From assembly GCA_903813345.2 (NCBI GenBank), contig CAIIXF020000007.1, forward strand, positions 14,554,714 through 14,614,713: a stretch of 60,000 bases of DNA. Direction: 5' to 3'. Position numbers and translations under genes: made by a program. The first letter of the stretch is position 1, and each line of letters opens with the position of its first letter. The notes under the pieces were generated by a model that saw only the letters and a program-made list of their open reading frames with translations, was not told where the DNA came from and ran no database searches. Of this stretch, positions 27,440 to 40,441 are shown in pieces. This DNA is from Owenia fusiformis. Taxonomy: Eukaryota; Annelida; Polychaeta; Sabellida; Oweniidae.

Positions 27440-30025
27440 TCAATTAAGAACGCCAGAAATCCTGACCAGTTGCAATGGATATGAAGCAATGAAAATCGTG
27501 GAGAGTGGGTAAGGTGTTAAAGATAGTCTCCGGGCAATGTAAGGAGTGGGTGGTGACGGTATGTGAAATATGGATGAATTATCATCTTAGTTATTGACTC
27601 ATAATCTGTGATAACACCCCGACACGGCACCAATAAATCAGTAGTTACAAAAATGAGTATTCCGTAACGCTATAAAACGGGGACGGATAGGGGAGCACTG
27701 CTTTAACTGAAGTGCCACCAGCGTGGATTTATTTGATCGGAAAACAGGAACAAACTAATGTTATTTGCGATTTCTTCATTAGGCATAGGGATTTAGTTAT
27801 CACGTGAATTATCTCGACCACACTTAATTTGATATGAATCGGCACTGATGACGCCTCTATACCACTCAATGAAAAGATAATAGATTTAATTTCTGAGTTT
27901 GTATATAATACCTGTTTGATGCTGACGATACGGAACTTGATATAACTACACACTGAAACTGTTCTGTTTTATTAGGAAAAAAGAAAAATTGTAAAAATGA
28001 AAATGCACCTGTATTTTTCCAAACTTAATATTTGAAGATACCTTGTAGCCTACTATTACTACTATTGTAGTAAGGATAGAAAGACGCAATTTGTTGACTG
28101 TGAAACGGAAGAATTCTTCTTTTGGGGTAAAAGGGATTCAACTGTATTCCAGGAGTAAGCAGAAAGATACTGTTAACAAGCCATTGGACTTTTAAGAACG
28201 TGCGTTTCTCAGGGACATCGAAAACATAATTACTAAAGGTAGGTCTCAAAATCCGCTGCCATTCATTTTGATTGTCGTCGTTGATAAAATTGATATATAC
28301 ATTGATTCATAACATGTTAATTTTTTCGTTATGATTTTTGATTACTGTATTCACCTGTTACAATACGTGCTAGTGTATATCTGATGAAGCACTAGGGCGG
28401 TTTGTATTTTACTTATGTTGAATTGCCACATTGCCATACAGCCATGCTTTGTCAGTTACAACGTTGGGTCGGGATGTTGACCAATTGTATAACTTTATCA
28501 GAGCTCCTCTTTGCCTGGCGCTATCCCAGATAGTAAAGGCTGCGGATTCCACAATGGTAAACTAGGGGATGTTATTTTCAAAATCATACGATATTTTCTT
28601 CACAATCCCAATTCTATTTTTGAAATGAAAATTGAGATATCTGATCAGATATAGATTTTGAAGATTTAAAGGATGTATCAGATCCAGCAAGATGGCACCA
28701 CTGGCACTGGCAAAAAGAGTTTCAATTTTGAAATGGCCTCATATCATTCCTTGTCATGTCTATTTTCCCAAAAAAATACCCAAAGTGTATGCTTTATTTG
28801 AGGAAAACTAAAATAAGATTTTTCCAATAACATATCAATTTGGTTACCATGTTGATTATTTGGTAGAATTGAAACATTTTTCCCCATTTTTGCACTTTGA
28901 AACTTACACAACTTCACCATTATAAGATATCGTGGATCTTTTGGGGGATATTGTATTCGAGATTGTAGAATAGATTGGTAGGCCAATTGTACATGTTGCT
29001 TGCAATTTTGTCATTGCCCAGGGATCTGATTCTGATTTTAAGATGCAGAAATCGCAAAATTCATTAAAATTGAAAAGGGGATGTCTTCTTTTTCCCGGAA
29101 CCCTTAAAATCGAAGGATGATCCTAAAATAACGTCTGAACTGTTGGCATAACATGGAATAATGAGAGCAAAAATGAGTGTAAAATGTAAAACTTTCTCTC
29201 AACTCTAGGCTCAATCCCTTCTCGTCCTTTTAACTTGGCGTCACGTGTGGCTGTTAAAAGTATTAGGTACAGCTACTACTTGTTTTTTCATTTTGAATGG
29301 AAGTCTTAATAAGAGTACAATAAAAAGACGTTTAACTTAAATTGTGAAGTATATCAACTGCAAGTAAATTTTGTTTTGAAAAACAACAAAAATTAATCGC
29401 AAAACAACGATTATTTCATAAATTAGAACGTAAATCAATATGGGTATCAATAGTAAAAGCTAGCAATGACTGTGAATCCGGTGTCTTTTGAGATTCTTTT
29501 ACCGGAATGCGTCAATGGGCCTCCTCCTTTAACTCACGCATTGTTTAAAATATCTTGAGAAAATGTAAAGCTGTTGATTGAGTATCATATGCAATTTAGA
29601 CAAACCTGGAACATCATATAGTGATCATGACTTTCTGTTAGTTTTCTTTCTAGAAACGTATTACTAGGTTCAAAATGGAAAGGTGGACATCGCACTGGAT
29701 CCATATAATATGCACTTAGAAGGTTTATCGGGATTTTGCTGAAGAGAAACTAGATAAAAGTAATCATCAATTATGGCTTTAACCAATGCTGTTTGTAACT
29801 GAAATTGAGAATTCTGCTCGCGCACCCTGGAATGTCAAAATACTTAAAGGACCTTGTAACGAGTTTCTTTCTCGAGGACCATAAAATATAAATCCAATCT
29901 TTTTTTTAAATCATAATTCAGTCAACAAAGCACGCAACGTGACATCCACGATTACGTAACAACATAAACGATGTTTTATACTTACTGCCTATCCCCCACA
30001 TTGATAAGTCCAGAATTGAATCACG
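27440..30025. other. No gene seen
   Basis: Short frames on both strands without recognisable motifs or paired splice sites. Intergenic between the NT5C3-like and CCK-like genes. Confidence 0.4.
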
Positions 30026-30026
30026 G

Positions 30027-31263
30027 TGCCCATGTCAAGCTGCGCGCCTACTTAGGCGCGCAGTTTGTTTCGATCACAAACTGCGTGCCTAAGAACATTG
30101 GATCATTTAAGTTGGAGTCTGTATTTTGAAACGTTATTTAAAGACATTTATCCTGCATTGTTTTCTTGTTCAATGCGTTCATTCTGTGGCGAATATACGA
30201 ATCTTGCAAATACTAGCAAAAACTGTGTGCAAATGAATCTTAGTTTTAAAACATAAGCAGATTAATGGCATTTTCGTCACTGATTCAATGGGAATTTATA
30301 CGTAAATCGATCTAGCACTTTAAACATAAATGACAAATACTTTAGACTCGTTTTATATTTAATTCCTTACACATTTATCATGTTTAATTTAAAATATTTC
30401 GAAATAAAACAGATAATCAGGAGATTAAAAAGAAATAAACCACAAACTGCGCGCCTATTTTAGCCAGAAATTACAATCTGTGCGCATACACTATTAAAAC
30501 TACATATTATCATTGGAATTTCTACAGAGGTACGTGTAGGTGTTTTCGATGTAGCTTTGGAAATTTTGCTCTATCGTCAGATTTTATGAGATTTTCATAT
30601 TGAAAGTCAAAATGTATATAATAGAAGTGACAATTAAGTTGGGAACGAAAAAAACATTTATTTTCAGATCACCATCTTGGTGGATGGACTCTCATAGTGT
30701 TTCAATTGTGGGGTTCTACTATTAGACACATATGTGCCTTGTATGGCGCTTATGTTTTCTAATAATACAAAACAAGCTTGTTTTGAAATATTAGGCACGC
30801 AGTTTGGGAAATACATGTGAATATAGGCGCGCAGTTTGACAAGAAAAATGTTTAAATCACGTTTATGGCGTATTATCGTTTTGAACACAAACTTTGCTGT
30901 TTTAATCAGATGGAGTGATCCTATATATTCTAGCATACACAGACACAATGGCTGAATAAACGGCAAATGACGGTAAAAAGACATAGATATAACTTTACAC
31001 TGTAAATTTTGAACACAGAAGTTACTTAAGACCCTTATATTGAAATAACTAGGTTAACATCGGGAAAAACATTGAGTACTATGAGTAAATTAAGTTCATC
31101 TACACAGAATGGTACTATCTTTAGAACGAGACTAACCTTGTATTTTTCGTATTTTGGCTCTTTTTGGGAGTCGTGTCCTCCCCGTCTCACATTTTGAAAT
31201 ATGCGCGCAGTTTGTCAGAGTTTCAAACTGCGTGCCTAGTAGGCACGCTGCTTGACATGGGCA
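30027..31263. mobile_element. 1.2-kb inverted-repeat element with iterated GCGCGCAGTTTG motifs
   Basis: Terminal inverted repeats of about 40 bp (TGCCCATGTCAAGCTGCGCG... against ...GCTTGACATGGGCA) bound the element. A 13-mer of consensus ggcgcgcagtttg recurs at about 30,054 and 30,825 and as variants at 30,794 and 31,201. In the opposite orientation it recurs at 30,079, 30,441 and 31,223. Such subterminal arrays are typical of transposase-binding repeats in hAT/CACTA-like elements, but no superfamily-defining target duplication is visible. The open frames inside (30,065-30,256 +; 30,664-30,984 -) match nothing I recognise, so I treat the element as non-autonomous. Confidence 0.75.
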
Positions 31264-32940
31264 TCGTGTGAATTTGAAGCTAAATATTTTGGTATATTTA
31301 GTAGATTATGAGTGCTTGTGATCTATGATTTCCTTTGGATGGGGGAACAGTAATTATGAATGAGTAGTGAGTATTACTGCAGGAATAGTCTCACTATTTA
31401 ATTATCTAATTATTCACTTAACATTAATGAAGCAGAAATACCATCAGCAAATATTCATTAGATGCGACAGCAAACACATTGGTAAAGTATAGAAGTATAG
31501 TATTACAAATTCGAATTGCAATTCAATACATGATGCATTCTTAGGAGAATTTAGATAAACGTTCAATATATACTAGGACAATAGATTTATTTCTTCTGTT
31601 CCAATAAAACAATACTATTCTATTTCATAGTCCTTCCAAATCCTTCTTTATTGCTAAATTATTTGCTTAGCTAAAGACAATGGTAAAATTATGGATGTCT
31701 GACGCCGTTTTGGAATTGGCGTTACGAGACTACAATTATACTTATTCATTAGTTCGAATTGTGATGGGCAAACAACTGATATTCAAAGATTGTTTTTTGT
31801 CTCCTATTGACTATTCACCTTATAATTAAATCATCGTTTATATATCGATCTTGGTAGCTTATGTAAACTATTGTCTTACCAAGTCTTTTGTTCAACGTGC
31901 CAGCCCCTGTTGTCAGCCACTTGTAGTTTGGAAAGGATAATATTATCGGTGTTGAAATATTAATAAGAAAAGACTGAAAGGAACTAATTGACTAACGATG
32001 CGTTTTTCTGTTACATAAATCCTCCTACTGCTATCATAGAAACAAAGGAGATAATACACTTACTTCTGAGGACTTGATCGAACAATTTTAATAAAAAAAA
32101 TCCGTGTCGCACAACCTCATAAATGATGAATTCTTTTTTGAATCCAATCTGTGATGTTACGCATTGTTCCCTCGGGGAGTGTTATTCGCTCGTCCATTTT
32201 AGAAAATCTAATTGTTCATGACAAGTACTCATTCGGTACATTGGGTATCAAATAAATGTTTCTGTTGAACCCTACGCTGAGTTATTGTTTCTGGTTTATC
32301 TTAACAACTGTCAGCAGGAACATTTGATTTTAAAGTCAAAACTGTGATTCGTCATCGGCTGAACACAGGTTTCAGACCCCGAATCGATTCAAGAATGTTG
32401 ATTCCTCTGTTCGTTCATACTGTAGGAAGTATCTATAGGTGGTTATAGTCAACAAGTGGTGGCTGAAATGTGATAGTTTTAGAAAATGATTTAACGTTAT
32501 ATAAAAAAGAGTAATTGTAATTGGCTGTTTATGATATGACCACTCTATCAATCGTCGTCCAGATCATTGTTTGGATTGGTTTTGATTTGTTTCTCAAACA
32601 ACACTAGTATTGATTATGAAAGAGTGGTAACCCCGATCAAATTTTATTTAACCATATGTTCAGGTAAAGCTTTCGCGATGAAATATGTATAGGCCTAGCC
32701 TTCTGCGACCTTGTCATGTCCTCCGCCGTCTTCTTTTAGGGCTATCAAAAGAGAAGAGATGTGGCACATGGCAATAGTGACCAATATTTTAAACATTAAC
32801 TTACTATCAATTGCGCAACTTAACTTGTATTTTTGATAGAACTCGGATGGATGGATGAATATAATATGACTTGCGACAAACCAAGAATTCATCAAATTTG
32901 TCAAACGATTTCGACTTATTGTAAGCTAATTAAGGGGGAA
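31264..32940. other. No gene seen
   Basis: AT-rich intergenic sequence with scattered short frames. Nothing recognisable. Confidence 0.4.
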
Positions 32941-32944
32941 AATA

Positions 32945-33655
32945 GTAAAGGAGTGGTATCGATAAGAAGAACTTTTTGAACACACGTTTCTCTTTAAAAA
33001 AATCTAGAAATTTAACACATCGTCAATTTAATGGTCATCTTTTGAATGGTAACACTATAATTTGAAATATGTATATATACTTTCATCTACATTGTTTTAG
33101 AAAACACATCAAACATTTGTTTTGTTCTTGGTATCATGTTTCCAGAGTGAAATGAAACATCTTTCCGAACCTCATTGGAACAAAACGACATAAACACAAC
33201 ACGTTTAGGTCTCTCACAATATTTTAATTGTACAAAGGAAATTTTGGTTGATTTTAAAAAAGTATCTTGTTAATGAAATAAAAGGTTTATCTTGATTTCT
33301 ATCTATTTTGGGGGGATTTTGTTTTAATTTTTTGAATACTTTTTTAAAATCAACCAAAAATTCCTTTCTATAAGTATAATATTGAGAGGTCTAAAAACAT
33401 ATTGTATATGCTATTTTGTTCCAACATGGTTTGGAAAGACATTTTATTTCATTCTCAAAGATTGGTAGAAAGGAACAAAAACAATTACACTAAAAAAAAT
33501 AATGTTAACAAAAACAGTTATATAAAATATTTCTAAATAATTTTCGCACTAAATTGTTGTCAATCAGTCAACATTACGTAAAATACCATGTTTTTACAGA
33601 ATGTTTTCAATGCTTGGTTTAAGAGAAAAACATTGTTGAATTCAGTTCTCCATAT
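32945..33655. mobile_element. Foldback element, copy 1
   Basis: It contains an internal inverted repeat ('aggtctctcacaatatt...ttggttgattttaaaaaagta' against 'tacttttttaaaatcaacc...aatattgagaggtct') around a G-rich loop at 33,310. The same structure recurs in opposite orientation at 47,425-47,990, sharing the outer flanks too ('gaggagtggtatcgat', 'gaattcagttc'). Non-coding. Confidence 0.75.
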
Positions 33656-33659
33656 CGAT

Positions 33660-36005
33660 ACCAATCCTTTGGAATTATAGAAAATAAAGTCAAGTTACAT
33701 CTCCTGCATTTTTTCGATTATGAAAAAAGGTTTCCACACTTATGGAGAGGGGAGTTGTAAATGCAACTATATTTAGCAAAGTTAAGATATCTGATCGAAT
33801 TATGATCAAGTAAAATACTAAAGATGCAAAAATGTCCAAATTCAACAAAATCATCCAAATAGAAAAATGGGACGTTCACGTTTTAACAATTACCAGTAAT
33901 CATAAAAACCTATCACACTCGGAAAATTGCATTATAGAAGTTCCCTATAAATGGATATGATCTGTTCAACCCCAGCAGAAATGATTCATTGAAAACATAA
34001 TTAAGATATGAAATATTTAACACCGTGTCATCTTCCACAAATGTTGCATCGTGGCGGTTGTAAAATCCTCATTTGAAACATGAACTGCAAAAATGTACCG
34101 AGAAAATTAGTTAAGGGATAATCAAATTAAACGAAAATGTATTTCGTATCTGATATAATAAATATCGCTATTAGGTTATCAGTTATCACTACATTGTTAT
34201 TAGATTATTAAAGCGTTGTCCAGAATGAAAATATTTACAAGGACTAGGGGAATGGAGATGAATTGCAAGAGTCAATAGGGAGGTTAAGATACACGGTTTT
34301 TAACTTGTACGTGAACGTGTAGAATTATGGTCCTCTGTGGATTAGTTCTCCCCTTTGTACTGTTTACTTGGCCGATTGAGTATAACGGTATATGGAAATA
34401 ATTGTAATTAAGTCCCTGGAAAAGTGAACTGAGAGCGGGACAGTACTCCCCGGCGATTGAAGCAATACACGCTCGCGCACAGGTTCTCTTAAAAACGTGT
34501 AACTTACCCCCCCCCCCCTAATCTCGAAAATCCTGCTCTTCACAATTTTACAATATCGCTCTCATCGTTTTGTTCTAAAATGTTCAACAGTTATGATTTA
34601 TTTCTTATGATTATCTGGCAAAAGTATAAGAAAATAAAGCTATTGAATATTGCAAAAAAATTCAGACTTTAATGCATTTTTATTCATCAATAACTTCTAT
34701 ATTTAATCAGATATCTCAATTATTTTTTTCAGAAATAATATAAGGAATATAAGGGAAACCTTTGCAATGAGTTTTAAAAGGATTGCCTCCAACACTTTAC
34801 AGTCTCTGTCCCTTTAAATTATATTAACGACTTCGTGTTATTGGCGTCGTACGGTTGTCGGGTTGGTGATATATGATTAAGTACCTGTCTATATGTTGGG
34901 TTAGGTTGACATAAAGCAAGTGGAACATTATAATCAACATCATATCATTAGCCAAATTCAAGACCGAAGAGCTACAATTTCACCAATTTGCAACATTAAC
35001 ACCAGAATTCAGGCGATCGAACGGTATATCCGTGATTATTTTCACGTTTCTCATCTAGAAATAGAGTTCCGTAAATTACGATTGGGCCTCTTGGTGTCTA
35101 AACCTGCCTGAGTTCTATGAGGAATAATTGAAATTAGGGTCACATTGCGACACATTTGCACCTTATATGTGATGACTTTGGGATAGGTCCTAAGGATATA
35201 TTGATTCCATGAACGGTATCACACAAGTTGATTGATCGGGGACCTCAGCGTTCTAGAGCTGGAGATGTTGGGATCATGATGGCTAAATCACTGTATAAAT
35301 TAAAATTTTTGATGTATTGGCACGAATATTGTCATCTCTTGGATAATCAAAATCCTTTTCAACTAGTATGGTCCAGAGAGATTATATGTCTCTGTATGGT
35401 TGAAGTGAATAGTGGAAGACTAATGTGTATCTCGACTGTTGGTTCACTAGATGCTTGAATACTGACCGACGTTGGCCATAAAATATCCATCTGGGACCTT
35501 TACTTTTCATCAACTGCCTATGAATGTAAAACTAGAAACCAGGTCTATTAAAATGCATTTAAAAGATGAAACTGCTCGGCGTATTGGTTAGAATGGCTTA
35601 GTATAGTGTCTATTACCCTTTGTGTTCATTCGACTTCGTATTTTGAAGAGAGATTCGTCTTCATAGTTTATAACTAAACTCTGGGCTCAGGGGTAAGCAC
35701 TCGCTGTCTACATATGAGATGAATGGTGATTAAACACAAAGGGCAATATATTAATTTATAGTGCAAACAAACCAATATAAACTATAAAACACGAGAAACC
35801 AAACCATATGCCAGAATTGTTTGAAAAATTAAAAGACCAATAGTACGCTAAATCAAGCAAGTCACAATAGTTCAAATGCGTGAGAGATGTAATCAGCTAG
35901 CTGGGACAGTTTTTAACTTAACTCGGATAATCCTGTATTTATGTATCAACTCAGAAAAATGCCATGTTGAAAATAATTTAACTTTTATCATTGTTTTTAT
36001 ATTTC
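33660..36005. other. No coding gene seen; probable upstream region of the CCK-like gene
   Basis: A poly-C tract lies at 34,507-34,518. Because the CCK-like coding exon is preceded by a splice acceptor, its promoter and at least one 5' UTR exon should lie somewhere in or left of this stretch. I cannot place them. Confidence 0.4.
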
Positions 36006-36012
36006 AGCCAGT

Positions 36013-36441
36013 ATGGTCATCACTCAATACATTTACATGGGCATGTGTCTGATCTACATGACGTACACAGTTGCGGCGGCCCCTGTGCAATCCGGCCGTC
36101 ACATGGCCTTTGTAAAGCTACTTAACAACTTGAAAGAGCGTTTGGAGAGGGGGTCTGGTAACAGGAACATTGATGACATGATACAACAGTATACATTGAG
36201 TGACAAATGGACTAATGACAACAGAAACTGGTTTGATAAGATACACCAGGCGATTATTAAATTTGGTGATTTGAACTATGGGCTTCAGGGCAATCAAGTC
36301 AACGAGGTTGTATCAAAGCGACAATGGGACGACTACGGCCTGTCCGGAGCTCGATTTGGGAAACGAGATGATATGTACGGGTTCGCAGGGGGCAGATTTG
36401 GACGGGACACCGATCACGTGGACCCTGAACGCGAGGAATAA
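36013..36441 (+). CDS. CCK: Cholecystokinin/sulfakinin-type neuropeptide precursor
   Basis: 142 residues in one coding exon. The ATG lies 5 nt after a splice acceptor (atatttcag, AG at 36006-36007), so the 5' UTR is spliced. Residues 1-22 form a signal peptide (hydrophobic CLIYMTYTV, then AAA-P). The C-terminus holds two tandem amidated peptides: KR-QWDDYGLSGARF-G-KR (104-115) and DDMYGFAGGRF-G-R (119-129). The Gly supplies the amide, the dibasic sites and the final Arg the cleavage points, Gln104 can cyclise, and Tyr108 and Tyr122 in acidic contexts are likely sulphated. The D-(x)-Y-G-x-(x)-G-x-RF-amide form matches protostome and ambulacrarian CCK/sulfakinins, which act on CCK-type GPCRs to regulate feeding and gut motility. 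An acidic tail follows. It is not luqin, since RW-amide and the C-terminal cysteine pair are absent. AATAAA at 36545-36550 lies 104 nt after the stop. Confidence 0.88.
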   Translation: MVITQYIYMGMCLIYMTYTVAAAPVQSGRHMAFVKLLNNLKERLERGSGNRNIDDMIQQYTLSDKWTNDNRNWFDKIHQAIIKFGDLNYGLQGNQVNEVVSKRQWDDYGLSGARFGKRDDMYGFAGGRFGRDTDHVDPEREE

Positions 36442-36544
36442 ATCAGTAGTCTCGCAGTTGGAAAATTGCCGACAATCAACCACATATATTTCCTCCATCT
36501 TCAATGATGACGCAATCTCCTTAACGACTACTTAATTTTGCGAC

Positions 36545-36550
36545 AATAAA
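36545..36550 (+). terminator. Poly(A) signal for CCK-like gene
   Basis: Canonical AATAAA about 100 nt after the TAA stop; a second 'aataaa' follows near 36,584. Position is typical for a compact neuropeptide mRNA. Confidence 0.55.
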
Positions 36551-37015
36551 TTACAAAATTGCGAAATTAGACGTTTGATAAAGTAATAAAACTATCGGTA
36601 CATTACAACTGTCAATCTCTCAAAATAAGTTCTAAAACCCGCCATACTTTCCATGCATCTAGAAAGGTTACCCACTCCACTACGATCCACTTAGAAAACG
36701 TAAGAGCACCCGAGCCTGATGAAAAACTTCAAAGGAGTCCAATCTCAAATGAATTGAATAGATACAGCAAAATGTACTAACTGTTAGCTCTTCAACAATA
36801 CAATAACAATTTTTCAATTGTGATTCTAGCGAACACTTGCATCTCCAGCATCCTTTCATGTCTCGTATGCAATTAATAAAACACCTATTCAAAACTCATT
36901 TGTTTTTGATTTTGTATTTTCATTAAAGTAGCTAGGCAGTAGGCAACCGTTATTTTGACTGGCTAAAAATGCATTTCAAAATCAATCCATGAAAATGGTT
37001 CAGAAACAAGACACC

Positions 37016-37122
37016 TAGCCTTGCCCAAGTCGGTATTTTTTTACTAATCTGGTCTTGAATTATTACCGGCGGTCATAATAGAAATCAAGATAAGTAAAAG
37101 AGACCGACTTGGGCAAGGTTAC
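37016..37122. mobile_element. Short MITE with 8-bp target duplication
   Basis: The inverted ends TAGCCTTGCCCAAGTCGGT and the complement of TAACCTTGCCCAAGTCGGT are flanked by the direct repeat AAGACACC at 37008-37015 and 37123-37130. An 8-bp duplication suggests hAT-type mobilisation. 107 bp. Confidence 0.8.
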
Positions 37123-37130
37123 AAGACACC

Positions 37131-38370
37131 ATGCATTTCAAAATTTTAGTTCTCATAGAAACCAATGGTACAATAATATATTTTTAAGTTTAGCATATTT
37201 AGAAAAGATTGACATACAAAAAGAATTTTCATTTTTTCAAAAAATCGTTTGCCACCTGAGTGAGTCATCGATGACATCACTCAGGTTGCAAAATATTTTT
37301 GATTTGCTAAAACATTGAAGTCAGTGGTACCCTGCGTGTAGAGTCTAGTTAAACTACAAGACGGAGACGGAGCTCTCTTTTTAAGAAGTGAAGTCGAACG
37401 AATGCAAAGGGTATTGAAGTGGCACATGGCATTTTATTATTGAAATAGTACATGTCCTTTGTTCAATCTTTGCATAGGTGTTAAAAAGATAATCTTTTAT
37501 GAAATGTACATGGTGGAATATTTGATGATTAAAAAATTCAACTCTTTTTGGGAAATGGCGAGAAATTAGAATATTTGAGGAATTAAAAGCTGGCAACTTT
37601 TTTCAAAGTTTTTTTCTAAATATCTCTAAAATAATTTTAAAGTCATGACAAATAGTTTAGTGAATGATAAAAACATATTTTCAAACATTACACGGGGACT
37701 TTAAGTACAGCAAATAACCAGATTAAAATAGGACCTAGATTTTGGCATTTGACATAAATGCGAACTTTACCTAGTTTTCGACCAAAAAGGTCACATACCC
37801 TATCTTTAATATTATGTAGCCCAAGCAGCAATTAGTCATGGTTGTCTGGAAACCTTCGCACGATTGCATGACAAATCGAATCGATAAGCAATTGACTTGT
37901 AGTGTTGGTTGATACATTTTCTCTAAATTAAAGTATGTATGATTTGTGCTAGAGTGCGTCAAATTTAAGGTTCGGATTGCGTACAAAACTAAAATTAGGA
38001 ATGTAGGATTTTTTCACAGAAGAGAGTGATCCATCACATCATCACATCGTTACATATCTCAAGATAAATGATGGTAATATTCTTTGCATTTCATTCTCGT
38101 AAAGACATATATATTAAGAGCTGATTGATGATCTTGATTTAACAAGAGAAAGGGTCAACAAAAAAAACAGTTTTTCTGCACCCACGCAATAACTACGCCT
38201 CTTCCCCATTACAACTCGCCATCGGAAAGTTTGATGCATGATTGTGAAAGATCAAAGAAGGCAAATTACAAGATGCAGTAGCATCAGAATGTGTTACACA
38301 AGTTTTCTCTTCCCGCACTGTCTCGGCATTTGAACTTTTAGCCCAATACAACAAGAGTAGGCTAACCATA
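37131..38370. other. No gene seen
   Basis: Short frames only. A pair of 'cacctgagtgagtcatcgatgac' / 'atgacatcactcagg' segments at 37,253-37,284 forms a small local inverted repeat. Nothing else is supportable. Confidence 0.4.
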
Positions 38371-38372
38371 CC

Positions 38373-38933
38373 ACCCTATGCTTAGTGAGCGGACCTAATT
38401 TCAAGGGTGATGGTAAAGACGAGGCATGGCGCCCAAACCTGGCCTGTAACTAGGTGCACTGATGCTTTCTTCGCAAATTACATCGCCATTGCTCGTCATC
38501 GAAATTCTGATCGCCGAATAGACACTCTAGTAAACATTCATTTTGCATTGGATGTACATAACTAGAGACCGCCTTATTTCGCATATATGAAAAAATAAAA
38601 CATATCTAGGTACATATATCTTTATATGTGACATCGATCAGGAATTATTGACATATTGACAATATTAGGTTGTAATTTCTTGCGGTAAATTCAAATTGTA
38701 TCTTTAAACGACTGTTTCATCTTAACTATTCGTTTTATTGGATATAAAACAAACGGTATGCATAGTTTAACATCTTTCACTTCTAAAACAGCATAAAATA
38801 TCACAATATCATCACCTTATGCTGCAATAATACGACTTAAAAGATTATGGTACTAATATTTTTTGGTTTTTGGGCGCCCTGCCTCGTCTTTACCACCACC
38901 CTTGAAATTAGCTCCGCTCACTAAGCATAGGGT
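38373..38933. mobile_element. Inverted-repeat element, 65-bp termini
   Basis: 'accctatgcttagtgagcgg' ... 'aatttcaagggtg' ... 'gtaaagacgaggca' at the left is mirrored by its complement at 38,868-38,933. 561 bp, no frame of note. A target duplication is not clear. Confidence 0.75.
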
Positions 38934-39394
38934 GCATACTTTCAAATCCATTTGACCCTTTCGTGCTAATGTTTCTTTGTGAGAACTGCATCGCTCGATC
39001 TTTTTTGTTGGACCTCGCCCATTTCCTTTTACAATTTTCAGTCTTCCCTATAACATCTCAGTCAGCCCTCTGTATATTTAAGTTCTAAAGTAACTTCTAG
39101 GCTCTTGCTATATTGTTGCTAACTTATGCCCAAAATATTTTCCTCTTTAATTCCGTACTGATTAATTTCGTTTCATCCTGATTATAATCATGAGGTTATG
39201 ATGACTTCATGACAGAACTAGTTTGAGTGGACCAACGTCTAAGTGGATATCAGTATCAAGAACAAAACATGAAATGTGACACACTTTTAATAATTATACA
39301 CCTTTAATTTAATACGTACCGATCTATTTCATGAGACACGAAGAGTGGTATCGGAAAAGTGAAAGTCAGTGGAGACTGCGATGTTGCTCATCAG

Positions 39395-39469
39395 CTTACG
39401 ATGACAATAATGATAATCCTGAGACTAATGAAAATGAGGGAGCGGAACCATACCAGGCCAGCAAGATAG
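39395..39469 (+). CDS. Possible acidic linker exon, unrecognised
   Basis: Between 'ctcatcag' and a donor 'atag/gtaaag' lies a 75-nt segment of symmetrical phase 1-1 encoding YDDNNDNPETNENEGAEPYQ followed by ASKI. Composition is highly acidic and low in complexity, so coding status rests on the splice-like flanks alone. No neighbour exon found. It may be chance. Confidence 0.2.
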   Translation, partial: LTMTIMIILRLMKMRERNHTRPAR

Positions 39470-39679
39470 GTAAAGGCAAGGGGTACACCTGTGACTACTT
39501 TACTTTCCCGTGACCTCACCCGACCCAATCAACGAGCAAGTGTACCTCAATTGTGTTATAGCAACTGATACTCTGCATTCTCTGAACACAAGGCTCCAGA
39601 CACCATCCACCATCCACTATGTCCCCTCCTTCTGAGGGTTGGTAACAGATCCGTTAGGATCTACTGAATATCACACCAG

Positions 39680-40438
39680 GCCAGGGGGGCTCGTGCGACC
39701 CCCCCCCCAGATATCTCTTAAAAATGTGGACCTACCTTTTTTGCTTTCTTGAAGAATTTTCTTACATTTCGAGGTAGAAGGTAACATTTGGTGACATATG
39801 TACGGTGTACTTTGATGTGATTGCCAATTTCTTTTTATAAAATTCCAAATAGACTAGAATAGCGAGGCAACCCCCCCCCCCAAAAAAAAAAAAATTGGGG
39901 CCTACAACAAAGGTCAAACTTTAAAATTGGCATAGCTATATATACGCAGAATATGGCGTCGCGTTCTATTGAGTCGAGTAAGTGTAAATTGAAATTAATC
40001 ACATACTTTCATCCTTTAACCGCTCAGAACGCGCCAAATAAGACTAAAAATTGAATTTTTTAAATACGTAAATCATATATTTTGATCCTCGAATCACTCA
40101 GAACGCACTAAATCATCAGCCCAAACATCTTTTCAGGGGAGCATGCCCCTGATTTTTTTAATAAATCATACAAGGTTGATCTTAGAATCGCTCAGAAAGT
40201 GTCAAATAAGCCTAGAAATTTGATTTTTTAAAATACATATAAATCATATATTATGATCCCTAGAATCATCTAAACGCACCAGAATCGCCCAGAACGCGCC
40301 AAATAAGCCTGAAAATTCAACTTTTTGAAATAAGTAAATCATATATTTTGATCCTAGAGTCGGTCATAACGCACTAAATCAGCCCGAAACTCTTAAATTT
40401 TCCGGGGGAGCGTGCCCTCTGACTACGTCCCTCACAAG
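39680..40438. repeat. Poly-C bounded repeat with tandem 'cgctcagaacgcgcc' units
   Basis: Poly-C tracts (39,700 and 39,870) and phrases such as 'ggggagcatgcccctga' mark an interspersed element. Inside, units containing 'tcatatattttgatcctagaatcgctcagaacgcgccaaataa' recur at about 40,015, 40,075, 40,170, 40,240 and 40,340 with divergence. Non-coding. Confidence 0.6.
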
Positions 40439-40441
40439 CTA

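Noticed and set aside
30664-30984. 106-residue open frame (minus) inside the 1.2-kb inverted-repeat element
   Set aside because: No transposase motif, and it contains two of the element's non-coding GCGCGCAGTTTG motifs. Treated as chance.
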